This document shows, piece after piece, positions 47,404 through 59,400 of a DNA stretch of 64,000 nt. The stretch covers positions 2,108,001-2,172,000 of the forward strand of contig NZ_JAUASW010000001.1 of assembly GCF_030345705.1 (NCBI RefSeq), in the 5' to 3' direction. How positions within the stretch are numbered: position 1 is the first letter of the stretch; every line of letters starts with the position of its first letter. Source of the stretch: Pelomonas sp. SE-A7. Its GTDB lineage: Bacteria; Pseudomonadota; Gammaproteobacteria; Burkholderiales; Burkholderiaceae_C. Both the position numbers and the translations under genes were made by a program. The notes under the pieces were generated by a model. The model made no database searches and was not told the DNA's origin. It was given only the letters and a program-made list of their open reading frames with translations.

Positions 47404-48813
47404 ATGGCTGAATTCAAAGAAGCTCCCGCTGGCGCGTCCATCGCCACCCAGCTGCTGACCTGGGTGGACAACCGCTTTCCGGCCAGCAAGATGTACAAGG
47501 AGCACATGTCGGAGTACTACGCTCCGAAGAACTTCAACTGGTGGTACATCTTCGGCTCGCTGGCCATGCTGGTGCTGGTGATCCAGATCGTCACCGGCAT
47601 CTTCCTGGTGATGCACTACAAGCCGGACGCCGCCCTGGCGTTCGCCTCGGTCGAGTACATCATGCGCGATGTGCCCTGGGGCTGGCTGATCCGCTACATG
47701 CACTCGACGGGCGCCTCGGCGTTCTTCGTGGTCGTGTACCTGCACATGTTCCGCGGCCTGCTTTACGGCTCGTACCGCAAGCCCCGCGAGCTGGTCTGGA
47801 TCTTCGGCTGCGCGATCTTCCTGTGCCTGATGGGCGAGGCCTTCATGGGCTACCTGCTGCCCTGGGGCCAGATGTCCTACTGGGGCGCCCAGGTGATCGT
47901 GAACCTGTTCGCCGCCGTGCCCTTCGTCGGCCCGGACCTGGCCCTGCTGATCCGCGGCGACTTCGTGGTGTCGGACGCCACGCTGAACCGCTTCTTTAGC
48001 TTCCACGTGATCGCGATCCCGCTGATCCTGCTGGGCCTGGTGGTTGCTCACATCATTGCGCTGCATGAAGTGGGTTCCAACAACCCGGACGGCGTCGAGA
48101 TCAAGGGCCCCAAGGCTCCGAAGGACGCCAACGGCAAGCCGCTGGACGGCATCCCCTTCCACCCGTACTACACGGTGCACGACATCTACGGCGTCACCCT
48201 GTTCCTGCTGGTGTTCTGCTCGATCATCTTCTTCGCGCCTGAGCTGGGTGGCTACTTCCTGGAGTACAACAACTTCATCCCGGCCGACCCGCTGAAGACG
48301 CCTGCGCACATCGCGCCGGTCTGGTACTTCACGCCGTTCTACTCGATGCTGCGCGCCACCACCGACGTGATGGTCAACGTGCTGTCGGGCATCATCGGCG
48401 TGGGTGCCGTGCTGGCCGTGCTCAAGGGCAGCTTCGCCGGCAAGGGCAAGATCGCCGTGCTGGTGGGGGCCATCATCGGCATCGCCCTGCTCAAGACCTT
48501 CGACGCCAAGTTCTGGGGCGTGGTCGTGATGGGCGGCGCGGTCGTGATCCTGTTCTTCCTGCCCTGGCTGGACCACAGCCCGGTCAAGTCGATCCGCTAC
48601 CGCCCGACCTGGCACAGCTACCTGTACGCCGTGTTCGTCGTGATCTTCCTGATCCTGGGCTACCTGGGCATCCAGCCGCCGACCGACATCGGCACCATCG
48701 TCGCGCAGATCGGCACGCTGTTCTATTTCGGCTTCTTCCTGCTGATGCCCTGGTGGAGCAAGCTCGGCACGCCCAAGGCCGTGCCGGACCGCGTGACCTT
48801 CCACGCCCACTGA
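47404..48813 (+). CDS. petB: Cytochrome b of the bc1 complex
   Basis: 469 residues, a full-length fused cytochrome b. NWWYIFGSLAMLVLVIQIVTG leads the first spans (cited by ends). The heme-ligating histidines are in YMHSTGASAFFVVVYLHMFRG and FHVIAIPLILLGLVVAHIIALHEVG (two pairs), and the quinol site motif in this lineage is the PEW-like HDIYGVTLFLL region and the preceding FHPYY. C-terminal part extends beyond the usual eight spans with two or three more hydrophobic segments. Electron transfer from ubiquinol to cytochrome c1. Confidence 0.96.
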   Translation: MAEFKEAPAGASIATQLLTWVDNRFPASKMYKEHMSEYYAPKNFNWWYIFGSLAMLVLVIQIVTGIFLVMHYKPDAALAFASVEYIMRDVPWGWLIRYMHSTGASAFFVVVYLHMFRGLLYGSYRKPRELVWIFGCAIFLCLMGEAFMGYLLPWGQMSYWGAQVIVNLFAAVPFVGPDLALLIRGDFVVSDATLNRFFSFHVIAIPLILLGLVVAHIIALHEVGSNNPDGVEIKGPKAPKDANGKPLDGIPFHPYYTVHDIYGVTLFLLVFCSIIFFAPELGGYFLEYNNFIPADPLKTPAHIAPVWYFTPFYSMLRATTDVMVNVLSGIIGVGAVLAVLKGSFAGKGKIAVLVGAIIGIALLKTFDAKFWGVVVMGGAVVILFFLPWLDHSPVKSIRYRPTWHSYLYAVFVVIFLILGYLGIQPPTDIGTIVAQIGTLFYFGFFLLMPWWSKLGTPKAVPDRVTFHAH

Positions 48814-48838
48814 CAGCCGCAGCACCGGAGTTCAAAGA

Positions 48839-49627
48839 ATGACCATTAAAAAGCTCATCGCTACGCTGCTGACCTCGCTGACCCTGGGTGCAGGCCTGGT
48901 CTCGGGCGCCCACGCCTCGGGCGGCGGCATCGATTGGGACAAGTTCCCGACCGACAAGATGGAAGACCGGGCCTCGTTGCAGAACGGCGCCAAGCTGTTC
49001 GTCAACTACTGCCTGAACTGCCATGCCGCGGCTTTCATGCGCTACAACCGGCTGCGCGACCTGGGTCTGACGGAAGTCCAGATCAAGTCCAACCTGATGT
49101 TCGCCTCGGACAAGGTCGGCGACCTGATGAAGGTCTCGCTGGACCCGAAGCAGGCCAAGGAATGGTTCGGCGCCGTGCCGCCGGACCTGACCGTGATCGC
49201 CCGCTCGCGCGCCGACGGGTCCAAGGGATCGGGTGCTGACTATCTGTACACCTACCTGCGCACCTACTACCGCGACGAAACCAAGGCCACCGGCTGGAAC
49301 AACCTGGCCTTCCCCAGCGTTGCCATGCCGCATGTGCTGTGGGAACTGCAGGGCCAGCGCGCCGCCAAGTTCGCCGAGGTGGCCGACCCGCATGACCACA
49401 GCAAGACCACGCATGTGTTCAAGGGTTTCGAGCAGCTGACCCCCGGCAAGATGACCGAGCAGGAGTACAACAGCGCCGTCGGCGACCTGGTGGCCTACCT
49501 GCAGTGGATGGGTGAGCCGGCCCAGGCCCAGCGCTTCCGCCTGGGCGTGGTCGTGCTGATCTTCCTGGCCATCTTCAGCGTGCTGGCCTGGCGACTGAAT
49601 GCTTCCTTCTGGAAGGACGTGAAGTAA
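48839..49627 (+). CDS. petC: Cytochrome c1
   Basis: 262 residues. Signal peptide ending near GAHASGGG (about 24-30), heme-binding CLNCH at about 60-64 in NYCLNCHAAAFMRYNRL, and the axial methionine region near SVAMPHVLWELQGQ. One C-terminal membrane anchor (LGVVVLIFLAIFSVLAWRL) ends with FWKDVK. Completes the bc1 operon, and is followed by a clear terminator. Confidence 0.96.
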   Translation: MTIKKLIATLLTSLTLGAGLVSGAHASGGGIDWDKFPTDKMEDRASLQNGAKLFVNYCLNCHAAAFMRYNRLRDLGLTEVQIKSNLMFASDKVGDLMKVSLDPKQAKEWFGAVPPDLTVIARSRADGSKGSGADYLYTYLRTYYRDETKATGWNNLAFPSVAMPHVLWELQGQRAAKFAEVADPHDHSKTTHVFKGFEQLTPGKMTEQEYNSAVGDLVAYLQWMGEPAQAQRFRLGVVVLIFLAIFSVLAWRLNASFWKDVK

Positions 49628-49666
49628 GCCTTGGGGCTCGGGCTTCTCGGATCCTGAGCCTCGTCA

Positions 49667-49710
49667 CGCAGTGGGACCGGCCTGCCGGCCATCCACTGCG
49701 TTTGTTTTTT
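49667..49710 (+). terminator. Intrinsic terminator after petABC
   Basis: Stem cgcagtgg/ccactgcg, with an inner ggccggcag-type GC arm, followed immediately by TTTGTTTTTT. Sits between petC and sspA. Confidence 0.85.
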
Positions 49711-49739
49711 GTTGATCGACTGATCGGGAGTCCACCGCC

Positions 49740-50357
49740 ATGATGGTGCTTTACTCAGGAACCACCTGCCCCTACTCGCACCGCTGCCGCTTCGTGCTGT
49801 TCGAAAAGGGCATGGACTTTGAAATCCGCGACGTGGACTTGTTCGCCAAGCCCGAAGACATCGCGCTGATGAACCCGTACAACGAAGTGCCGATCCTGGT
49901 CGAGCGCGACCTGATCCTGTACGAGTCGCACATCATCAACGAGTACATCGATGAGCGCTTCCCGCATCCGCAGCTGATGCCCGGCGACCCGGTGGCCCGC
50001 GCCCGCGTGCGCCTGTTCCTGCTCAATTTCGAGAAGGAGCTGTTCGCTCACGTGAACGTGCTGGAAGGCCGTGGCACGACGGTGAAGGCAACGGACAAGC
50101 AACTGGAAAAGGCCCGTTCGCAGATCCGCGACCGCTTGACCCAGCTGGCGCCGATCTTCCTGAAGAACAAGTACATGCTGGGCGACGACTTCTCGATGCT
50201 CGACGTGGCCATCGCCCCGCTGCTGTGGCGCCTGGACTACTACGGCATCGACATGTCCAAGAACGCCCTGCCACTCTTGAAGTACGCCGAGCGCATCTTC
50301 TCGCGTCCCGCCTACATCGAGGCACTGACCCCGTCCGAAAAGGTGATGCGCAAGTAA
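49740..50357 (+). CDS. sspA: Stringent starvation protein A (SspA, GST fold)
   Basis: 205 residues, or 204 from the second ATG. Thioredoxin-like N-terminal half with SGTTCPYSHRCRFVLFEKGM and NPYNEVPILVERDLILYESHIINEYIDERFPHP (given by ends NEVPILVERD and YIDERFPHP), and a helical C-terminal half with FSMLDVAIAPLLWRLDYYG. Associates with RNA polymerase in stress response in studied species. The position between petABC and sspB is typical. Confidence 0.94.
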   Translation: MMVLYSGTTCPYSHRCRFVLFEKGMDFEIRDVDLFAKPEDIALMNPYNEVPILVERDLILYESHIINEYIDERFPHPQLMPGDPVARARVRLFLLNFEKELFAHVNVLEGRGTTVKATDKQLEKARSQIRDRLTQLAPIFLKNKYMLGDDFSMLDVAIAPLLWRLDYYGIDMSKNALPLLKYAERIFSRPAYIEALTPSEKVMRK

Positions 50358-50373
50358 GCGCCTGCCGAGCCAC

Positions 50374-50916
50374 ATGGAATCCAGCAGCGACCAAGGCCCA
50401 AGCAGCTCGACAAGGCCCTACCTGATACGGGCCTTGCACGACTGGTGCACCGACAACGGCTTCACGCCCTATATCGCGGTCCATGTGGATCGGATGGTCC
50501 AGGTGCCGATGGAGTACGTGAGCAACAACGAGATCGTGCTCAACGTCGGCTTCGAGGCCACCTCCGGCCTCGAACTCGGCAACGACTTCATCCAGTTCAA
50601 GGCCCGCTTCGGCGGCGTGGCGCGCGAGATCCTCGTGCCGGTCGACCATGTGGTCGCCATCTACGCCCGCGAGAACGGCCAGGGCATGGCCTTCCCGGCG
50701 CCGACGGTGGAAACAACGGCCACCTCCTCGCCCGAGGCGGTGGCTCCGACGCCCGCCGGCGGCCGTGGCGTGACGCCGCTGCGCGGCCTGCGCCTGGCCT
50801 CCACGCCCGAGCCCGAGGCCGCCGAGCCCAAGGTGGAAGCACCCGCCGACGACGGCGGTGACGAGCCCAACGGCCCGGCCGGAGGCGGTCGTCCTTCACT
50901 CAAGCGCATCAAGTAA
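50374..50916 (+). CDS. sspB: ClpXP protease specificity-enhancing factor SspB
   Basis: 180 residues. The folded N-terminal domain (about 15-110) has RPYLIRALHDWCTDNG, TPYIAVHVD and FGGVAREILVPVDHVVAIYARENGQGM (cited by ends), the tag-binding SspB fold. A disordered Pro/Glu/Ala-rich linker follows, and the extreme C-terminus GRPSLKRIK is the ClpX-binding peptide. It delivers ssrA-tagged proteins to ClpXP. Co-oriented with sspA. Confidence 0.95.
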   Translation: MESSSDQGPSSSTRPYLIRALHDWCTDNGFTPYIAVHVDRMVQVPMEYVSNNEIVLNVGFEATSGLELGNDFIQFKARFGGVAREILVPVDHVVAIYARENGQGMAFPAPTVETTATSSPEAVAPTPAGGRGVTPLRGLRLASTPEPEAAEPKVEAPADDGGDEPNGPAGGGRPSLKRIK

Positions 50917-50925
50917 GACATCGCA

Positions 50926-50952
50926 TTGAGGGCGCAGCGCTGCGCCTACAAT
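50926..50952 (+). promoter_or_regulatory. Putative tRNA-Thr promoter with embedded palindrome
   Basis: TTGAGG (50926-50931) and TACAAT (50947-50952) have a short 15-base spacer. The spacer plus one base is the perfect 16-bp palindrome GGCGCAGCGCTGCGCC (50931-50946). The tRNA starts 19 bases after the -10. The spacing is suboptimal, so this remains a candidate. Confidence 0.4.
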
Positions 50953-50971
50953 GCGCTCCCGTTCAGGGAAC

Positions 50972-51047
50972 GCCGGCTTAGCTCAGTTGGTAGAGCAACC
51001 GCCTTGTAAGCGGTAGGTCATCAGTTCGAATCCGATAGCCGGCACCA
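50972..51047 (+). tRNA. tRNA-Thr (anticodon TGT)
   Basis: 76 bases with encoded CCA. Acceptor GCCGGCT/AGCCGGC, D-arm GCTC-AGTTGGTAGA-GC, anticodon stem ACCGC/GCGGT with loop CTTGTAA, T-loop TTCGAAT. The A-C mismatch in the T-stem is also present in E. coli tRNA-Thr(TGT) as I recall it, so it is not a defect. Confidence 0.97.
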
Positions 51048-51054
51048 GATTGCA

Positions 51055-51375
51055 TCAGGCCTGCAGAACCTTCACGCGAACCGCGTAAGGCTGCAGGCCT
51101 TGTTCTTTCAGCAGCTCTTCCAGTCGGGGCTGCAGGTGGCGCAGCTTGGCGGCCACGGCGGCATTGGCGGCCAGCAGGGTCCAGCCCTCCTCGTCCACCG
51201 GACCGGCCTTCACATGGCGCGACAGCGCCCCCGGCAAGGCCGGCTTGACGATCTCCATGCGTCGCTGCGACTGCTGCAGCAGGAATCCCAGCCGGGCCAG
51301 GCCGCTGTGCTGCTCGAGCACGCGGGCTAGCGGCAGCGGGTCGGGCACCTGGGGATTGAATCGTTGCGTCGCCAT
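51055..51375 (-). CDS. DciA-like/DUF721 family protein
   Basis: 106 residues. The core has LGFLLQQSQRRMEIVKPALPGALSRHV (cited by ends LGFLLQQSQRR and PGALSRHV), WTLLAANAAVAAKLRHLQPRLEELL, a KH-like alpha-beta pattern seen in DciA/DUF721 proteins. DciA proteins interact with the DnaB replicative helicase in many bacteria lacking DnaC. The place just upstream of and divergent from secA supports this family. The short length fits the minimal version. Confidence 0.72.
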   Translation of the reverse strand: MATQRFNPQVPDPLPLARVLEQHSGLARLGFLLQQSQRRMEIVKPALPGALSRHVKAGPVDEEGWTLLAANAAVAAKLRHLQPRLEELLKEQGLQPYAVRVKVLQA

Positions 51376-51446
51376 CAGGCCGTCAGTGTAGGTCGGGCGA
51401 CCAAGGCCGGGTCCGGGCCGGTGCTAAACTCCCCGGGTTTTTGACG

Positions 51447-51490
51447 AGTCGCGCCCGCCACGGGCGCGACTTGCTTTTGCGCTTGTTTTG
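51447..51490 (+). terminator. Terminator-like hairpin in the secA leader (candidate attenuator)
   Basis: A perfect 10-bp stem AGTCGCGCCC/GGGCGCGACT with a 5-base loop at 51447-51471, followed by TGCTTTTGCGCTTGTTTT. It lies 17 bases after the TAAACT -10-like element at 51425-51430 and about 70 bases before the secA ATG, so transcripts from there would have to read through it. Confidence 0.5.
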
Positions 51491-51560
51491 GCCTCGGCCG
51501 CCCCCATGTCGGGCAGCTGTCGCCCCTCCGGGGTCTCCCCGTCCGAACCCGATACGCCGC

Positions 51561-54299
<2,739 letters not shown>

Positions 54300-54320
54300 C
54301 CGGCCGCCGGCATTTCGAAA

Positions 54321-54343
54321 GGGCTCCTTCAAGGAGCCCTTTT
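54321..54343 (+). terminator. Intrinsic terminator after secA
   Basis: Hairpin gggctcc-ttcaa-ggagccc followed by TTTT, 22 bases after the secA stop and before argJ. The A-run on its left side could make it bidirectional. argJ therefore probably has its own promoter; TACAAT at 54358-54363 is a possible -10. Confidence 0.8.
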
Positions 54344-54403
54344 CATTTCCTGCTGCCTACAATTCGCGCCATCCCCGTCCCTGCTGCGCCCTGCGCGACC
54401 ATC

Positions 54404-55633
54404 ATGCCCGTCAATCTTGTCGCCCCCGATCCTGCCTCCCTGCATCCTGTGCCCGGTGTCCGCCTGGGCGTCACCATGGCCGGCGTGCGCAAGGCCAACC
54501 GGCGCGACCTGAGCGTCATCGAGCTGGCCGAGGGCTCGGCCGTGGCCGGCGTGTTCACCAAGAACCGCTTCTGCGCCGCGCCGGTGCAGGTCTGCCGCGA
54601 GCACCTGGACGCCAGCCACAGCATCCGCGCCATCGTCATCAACACCGGCAATGCCAACGCCGGCACCGGCGCCGACGGCCTGACCCGCGCCCGCCAGACC
54701 TGTGCCGCCGCCGCCGAGCTGATGGGCCTGCAGGCCAGCCAGGTCCTGCCCTTCTCCACCGGCGTGATCATGGAGACCTTGCCGGTCGATCGCATCGTCG
54801 CCGGCCTGCCCGCGGCCATCGCCGCACTGCGCGCCAATGCCTGGGACGAGGCCGCTGCCGGCATCATGACCACGGACACGCTGCCCAAGGCCGCCTCGCG
54901 CCAGGTCAGCATCGGTGGCCAGACGGTCACCATCACCGGCGTCAGCAAGGGCGCCGGCATGATCCGGCCCAATATGGCGACCATGCTGGGCTTCGTAGCC
55001 ACCGACGCCAACATCAACCCCGACCTGCTGCAAGGCCTGGTGCGCGATGCGGCCGATGCCTCTTTCAACCGCATCACCATCGACGGCGACACCTCGACCA
55101 ACGACAGCTTCCTGCTGATCGCCACCAACCAGGCCAAGCATGGCCGCATCGAGTCGCTGGCGTCCAGCGAAGGCCAGATGCTGCGCGACGCCGTGATCGC
55201 CGTGTCGCAGCAACTGGCCCAGGCCATCGTGCGCGACGGCGAAGGCGCGACCAAGTTCATCACCATCCAGATCGAAGGTGGCCGCGACGAAGCCGAGTGC
55301 CAGCTGGCGGCCTACGCCATTGCCCACTCGCCCCTGGTCAAGACCGCCTTCTTCGCCAGCGACCCGAACCTGGGCCGCATCCTGGCCGCGGTGGGCTATG
55401 CCGGCATCGCCGACCTGGACCAGACCCTGATCGAGCTCTTCCTCGACGACGTCCACGTGGTCCGCGCCGGCGGCCGTCACCCCGACTACCGCGAGGAAGA
55501 CGGCCAGCGCGTGATGAAGCGGAGCGAGATCACGATCCGCGTGGGCCTGCATCGCGGCCCGGCATCAGCCACCGTCTGGACCTGCGATCTCAGCCACGAG
55601 TACGTGACGATCAACGCGGACTACCGATCCTGA
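54404..55633 (+). CDS. argJ: Bifunctional ornithine acetyltransferase/N-acetylglutamate synthase ArgJ
   Basis: 409 residues from the ATG at 54404. Cyclic arginine pathway enzyme made as a self-cleaving precursor. LGVTMAGVRKANRRDL, NTGNANAGTG and PFSTGVIMETLP in the alpha chain, the cleavage-site motif IMTTDTLPKAA at about 154-164 carrying the nucleophilic threonine, then KGAGMIRPNMATMLGF, TIDGDTSTND and the C-terminal SHEYVTINADYRS. All motifs intact. Confidence 0.97.
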   Translation: MPVNLVAPDPASLHPVPGVRLGVTMAGVRKANRRDLSVIELAEGSAVAGVFTKNRFCAAPVQVCREHLDASHSIRAIVINTGNANAGTGADGLTRARQTCAAAAELMGLQASQVLPFSTGVIMETLPVDRIVAGLPAAIAALRANAWDEAAAGIMTTDTLPKAASRQVSIGGQTVTITGVSKGAGMIRPNMATMLGFVATDANINPDLLQGLVRDAADASFNRITIDGDTSTNDSFLLIATNQAKHGRIESLASSEGQMLRDAVIAVSQQLAQAIVRDGEGATKFITIQIEGGRDEAECQLAAYAIAHSPLVKTAFFASDPNLGRILAAVGYAGIADLDQTLIELFLDDVHVVRAGGRHPDYREEDGQRVMKRSEITIRVGLHRGPASATVWTCDLSHEYVTINADYRS

Positions 55634-55646
55634 TCCTGTTGCCGCG

Positions 55647-56264
55647 CTACTTCGTGGCGCGGCACTCCGGTGGCAGCACCAACCGGGCATTGGTCAGCTC
55701 TTCGTACTCGTCGAGCGTGGGCATCTCGCCGATCTCACGGCGACGCGCGTCCACGACCTCACGGCTGCCATCCAGTGGCGCCAGGACGCGTTTGCAGTTC
55801 ACGAGCTCCTGCTTGAACTGTGTTCCATACACCTGCGGCCGCCCATCGGCCATGGCCAGCCTGTCGGTGAGGTAGGCCAGCGTCAAGCCCTCGGCCTCCC
55901 CGGCTTTGACAGCTTGCTTCAGCAATTCCAGCATCTGTCGCTGGAAGTCACGGTCGGGCGAATGCTGCACGAGCATGAAGGCCGTCAGGCCTGCAGCCCT
56001 TCCGTGCCGGCTCGCTGCGGGCCAGCCGCATTGATTGACCAGCACCTTCAAGCGAGCTGTATTGGCCTTGTCCACCGCTTCGAACGCATTCTTCGTCCGT
56101 CGCGGCATCGTCGTGTCTCCAGTCTGATGCTGAGCCATACGTACGGCCTGATCAGATTGACGCATCGTCGCCAGTTCCTTTGCATAGTCATCGCACTCGG
56201 CGGCATGGCTTGGCGTGGCGGCCGCCAGCGGCAGTAGAAAAAGCATGAGCAGCTTCTTGTTCAT
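55647..56264 (-). CDS. Secreted DUF6624-like protein
   Basis: 205 residues from the ATG at 56264. Signal peptide MNKKLLMLFLLPLAAATPSHAAE by its charged start, hydrophobic core and SHA-A site (about 22). The mature part has VNQCGWPAASRHG, LVQHSPDRDFQRQML, YLTDRLAMADGRPQVYGTQ, which follow the pattern of the DUF6624 family as I know it (GWP, LVQH, YGTQ boxes). Function unknown. Codon use is less biased than in neighbouring genes, and its own 5' region has no partner, so it may be a later acquisition. Converges on argJ with 13 bases between. Confidence 0.75.
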   Translation of the reverse strand: MNKKLLMLFLLPLAAATPSHAAECDDYAKELATMRQSDQAVRMAQHQTGDTTMPRRTKNAFEAVDKANTARLKVLVNQCGWPAASRHGRAAGLTAFMLVQHSPDRDFQRQMLELLKQAVKAGEAEGLTLAYLTDRLAMADGRPQVYGTQFKQELVNCKRVLAPLDGSREVVDARRREIGEMPTLDEYEELTNARLVLPPECRATK

Positions 56265-56388
56265 ATCCCTGTGAAAGCTAACTGACAAACGTTGCGTCCG
56301 AGCACATTCTCGCCAGCGAGATCCAACCAGCGACGCGGGGAATACCCTGGCATCGCAGGGCCGGCCTCCTAAAGCAATCTTCGCAAGC

Positions 56389-56411
56389 AAAAAGGCCCGC
56401 CGAAGCGGGTC
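56389..56411 (-). terminator. Intrinsic terminator of the S9 peptidase gene
   Basis: On the minus strand GACCCGC-TTCG-GCGGGCC followed by TTTTT, 30 bases after the peptidase stop. The rest of 56265-56388 has no gene. Confidence 0.85.
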
Positions 56412-56440
56412 TTTCATTTCCATCAAACGAACCAACAGAC

Positions 56441-59400
56441 TCAGGGTGCGGTCGGCTTGAACATCGGCATCACATCGCGCTTGCCCTTCTCGAGATAGGG
56501 CACGGGCTTGTCCATCCATTCGGGGCGCGGCGCACCCTTCAGGTAGTGGTCGAAAAACTCGCCCATGTGCACGGTGAAGTGCTTCATGTTGTCGCGCTCG
56601 CGCAGGCCGTGCTTCTCGCCGTTGTAGTTGAACCAGTAGGCTTCCTTGCCCAGGCGTCGCAGCGCGGTGAAGAACTCGATGGCCTGGTACCAGGGCACGG
56701 CGTCGTCGTCGTCGTTGTGGATGGTCAGGAACGGGGTCTGCACCTTGTGGACCTGGAAGATCGGCGAGTTCTCGATGTAGAGATTGGCGCTGTCCCAGGG
56801 CGTGCCGCCAATGCGGCTCTGCTGCTGCTCGTACTGGAAGGCACGGCTGATGCCGGGACCCCAACGGATGCCGCCGTAGCCGCTGATCATGTTGGCCATC
56901 GAGGCGCCCGCCTCGGCTGCGCGGAAGGCGTTGCTGTGCGTGATCAGGTAGTTGATCTGGTATGCACCCCAGCTGTGGCCCTGGATGCCCACGCGCTTCT
57001 CGTCGGCATAGCCGGCCTTGACGATGGCCTGGACGGCCGGCAGCACGGCGTTCTGCGCGCTCTTGCCCGGATGGCCGATGGTGTAGACGATGTCCGGACG
57101 CAGCACGATGTAGCCATTGCTGACGTAGCGGCTCACGTTGATGTTCTGCGCCGGTGCCGGAGGCACGTAGCGGTGCAGGTTGTCGGTCATCTTCTCGTAG
57201 ATGTAGACCATCACCGGGTACTTCTTCTTGGGGTCGAAGTTCTCCGGCTTGGCCACCAGGGCCTTGAGCTTCTTGCCGTCGGCCGAGGTGAATTCCATCA
57301 TCTCCTGCGTGCCCCACAGGTACTGCGACTGCTGCGGGTTGGCATTGCTGATCTTGCTAGGGGCGGCCAGGTCCAGCTTGGCCTGCCACAGGTCGGGGAA
57401 CTCGACGAAGCTCTGCTGGGTGAACAGCACGGCATCGGCCTTCTTGGCTTTGATCAGGCCGCCGATCAGCTTGTTCGCATGGAGCAGCTTGGCCGGTTCG
57501 CCACCGCCTGCCGGCAGCTTGTAGAAGCCGGTCGAGCGGTTCACCTCATGGGCCGCCGACAGCACCAGGCCGTCGGTCGGCAGGCGACGCGATTCCAGGT
57601 CCTCGGTCTCCAGCGGCACATAGCGAAGCTGCAGCTGGTGCTTGCGGCCGAAGCCGTTGGTGAGGTTGCGCGCGGCCTGGGTCGCGATCTGCACTTCCCA
57701 CAGGTCGAACTGGTCGTACAGCACCACGGCCGCATCGTTCTCGGTCCAGCCGGCATAGCCATAGGCATCGGCCGGCTCGACCACGTCGCGCTCGACGTTC
57801 TCGAAGCGGGCCTTGATCTTGCCGGTGAGGTTGAACTGCTGGCCGTCGGCCAGGCGCCAGGCGAACCAGGTCTTCTGGGCCGGCGCAAAGCCGATGGCGT
57901 ATTCGCCACCGGGCGAGAGCCGCGGCTGGCTGCGCTGCTTGGTTGCGATCTGGCGCTTGGCGCCGGTCTGCAGATCCACGGCATACACGTCGTAGTACAG
58001 CGCGTCCCAGCTCTGCAGCATGCGGTACGGCAGCTCGCTGGTGCCCAGGGCCCAGCGGCCGTTGTCGTTGGCCAGCAGGTTGGGCATGTCGGCGCCGGCC
58101 AGCTGCACGAACCTGGGCGCCGTGCCGTCCAGGTGGACGACGGCTCGATAGCTGCGGTTCTTGTCGCGCTCGGCCTTGACCTTCTGGGCCGACTGCAGCT
58201 CCGGGTCCTTGTAGTGCCAGAGGTCGACCTTCATCGCCTCGGGCTGGTCCTTGGGCTCGGCCTTGGGCAGTTCGGCCGTGCCCAGGAACAGGCGCTGGCC
58301 GTCCTTGCTGAAGCCCAGCGAGGCGTGCTCGCTCGGGCCCCAGCCGGCCGGCATGCCGACGGTGCCGGCGGAGACCAGCACCTGGGCGGCCGCGTCATTG
58401 GAGCGCCAGAAGAACAGCTTGTAGGGCGCGGGCGTCTCGGGCTCGTCCTTCTTGGCGGCGGCGTCCTTGCCCTTGGCCTCTTTCTTTGCGGCGGCCTGCT
58501 CGGCCAGCGCGTCGCGGTTGGAGATGAAGGCCAGCTCGCGGCCTTCGCGGTCGGTGACCAGCTGCTTGTAGCTGCCCGGGCCGGTGATCAGCGCACGCGC
58601 GCTGGCGTCGGCCAGATTGACCACATAGACGCCTTCGCGCAGGTTGTCGGCCGGCTTGGGCGGCTCGGCGGGCGCGCTGGCGCCGCTGGCCGGACGGGCC
58701 GGCGCGGCCGGTGCGTCCTTGACCGACACCGTATAGGCCAGCCAGGCGCCGTTGCGCGGCCAGGCGAAGTCGGCCACGTCCTTGAAGCTCGTGCGCTTGC
58801 CGCTCGCGGCATCGAGCAGGATCAGCTCGGTGCCCGCGTCCTTGCGGCGGGCACCGGCTGCAGCGGCAGCACCGGCAGCAGGCGCCGCCTGGTCGTCATC
58901 AGCGAAGTCGCTGTCGGCCTTGGCAGCTGCAGCGGCTGCCGCGCCTTCTTTCTTGGCGACCGGCGCGTCCAGCAGCACGGCCAGCTGCGCACCGCCCTCG
59001 TCGGGCCAGGCGAAGCGCTTGACGCGTTCGATGGTCTCGACCTTGCCGGTGGCCAGGTCCATCAGTCCGACAGAAGGCTTGGGCGCGTCGTCGCCACGCT
59101 TCTTTTCCTTCTTGCCCTTGTCTTGTTCGGCACGGCTGGGATGAATGGCGAAAGCGAGGTAGCGGCCATCGGCGCTGAAGGCCAGCAATGGCAGGGCAGC
59201 GCGACTCGGGGCTTCGCCCGGCTGGGCCGGCGCGGCGGCGGCGCTGGAGCCGCGCGTGGCGCGCCACTCGCGACCGTCGGACAGCTGGCGCACGACGATC
59301 TCGCCATCGCTCTCCTGGCCCACCAGGGCATAGGCGGCAAAGCGGCCGTCGGCACTCAGGGCCGAGCCCTGGATGCTGCGCCAGCCGGCATAGACGTCAT

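Noticed and set aside
50972..51047. A-C mismatch in the tRNA-Thr T-stem as a sign of pseudogene
   Set aside because: The same mismatch is present in E. coli tRNA-Thr(TGT) as I recall the sequence, and all other stems pair.
51441..51560. SecM-like arrest peptide or N-terminal extension of SecA from TTG at 51441
   Set aside because: The frame continues into secA with no stop, so it is not a separate leader peptide, and the Pro/Arg-rich 40 residues have no SecM arrest motif or SecA homology.
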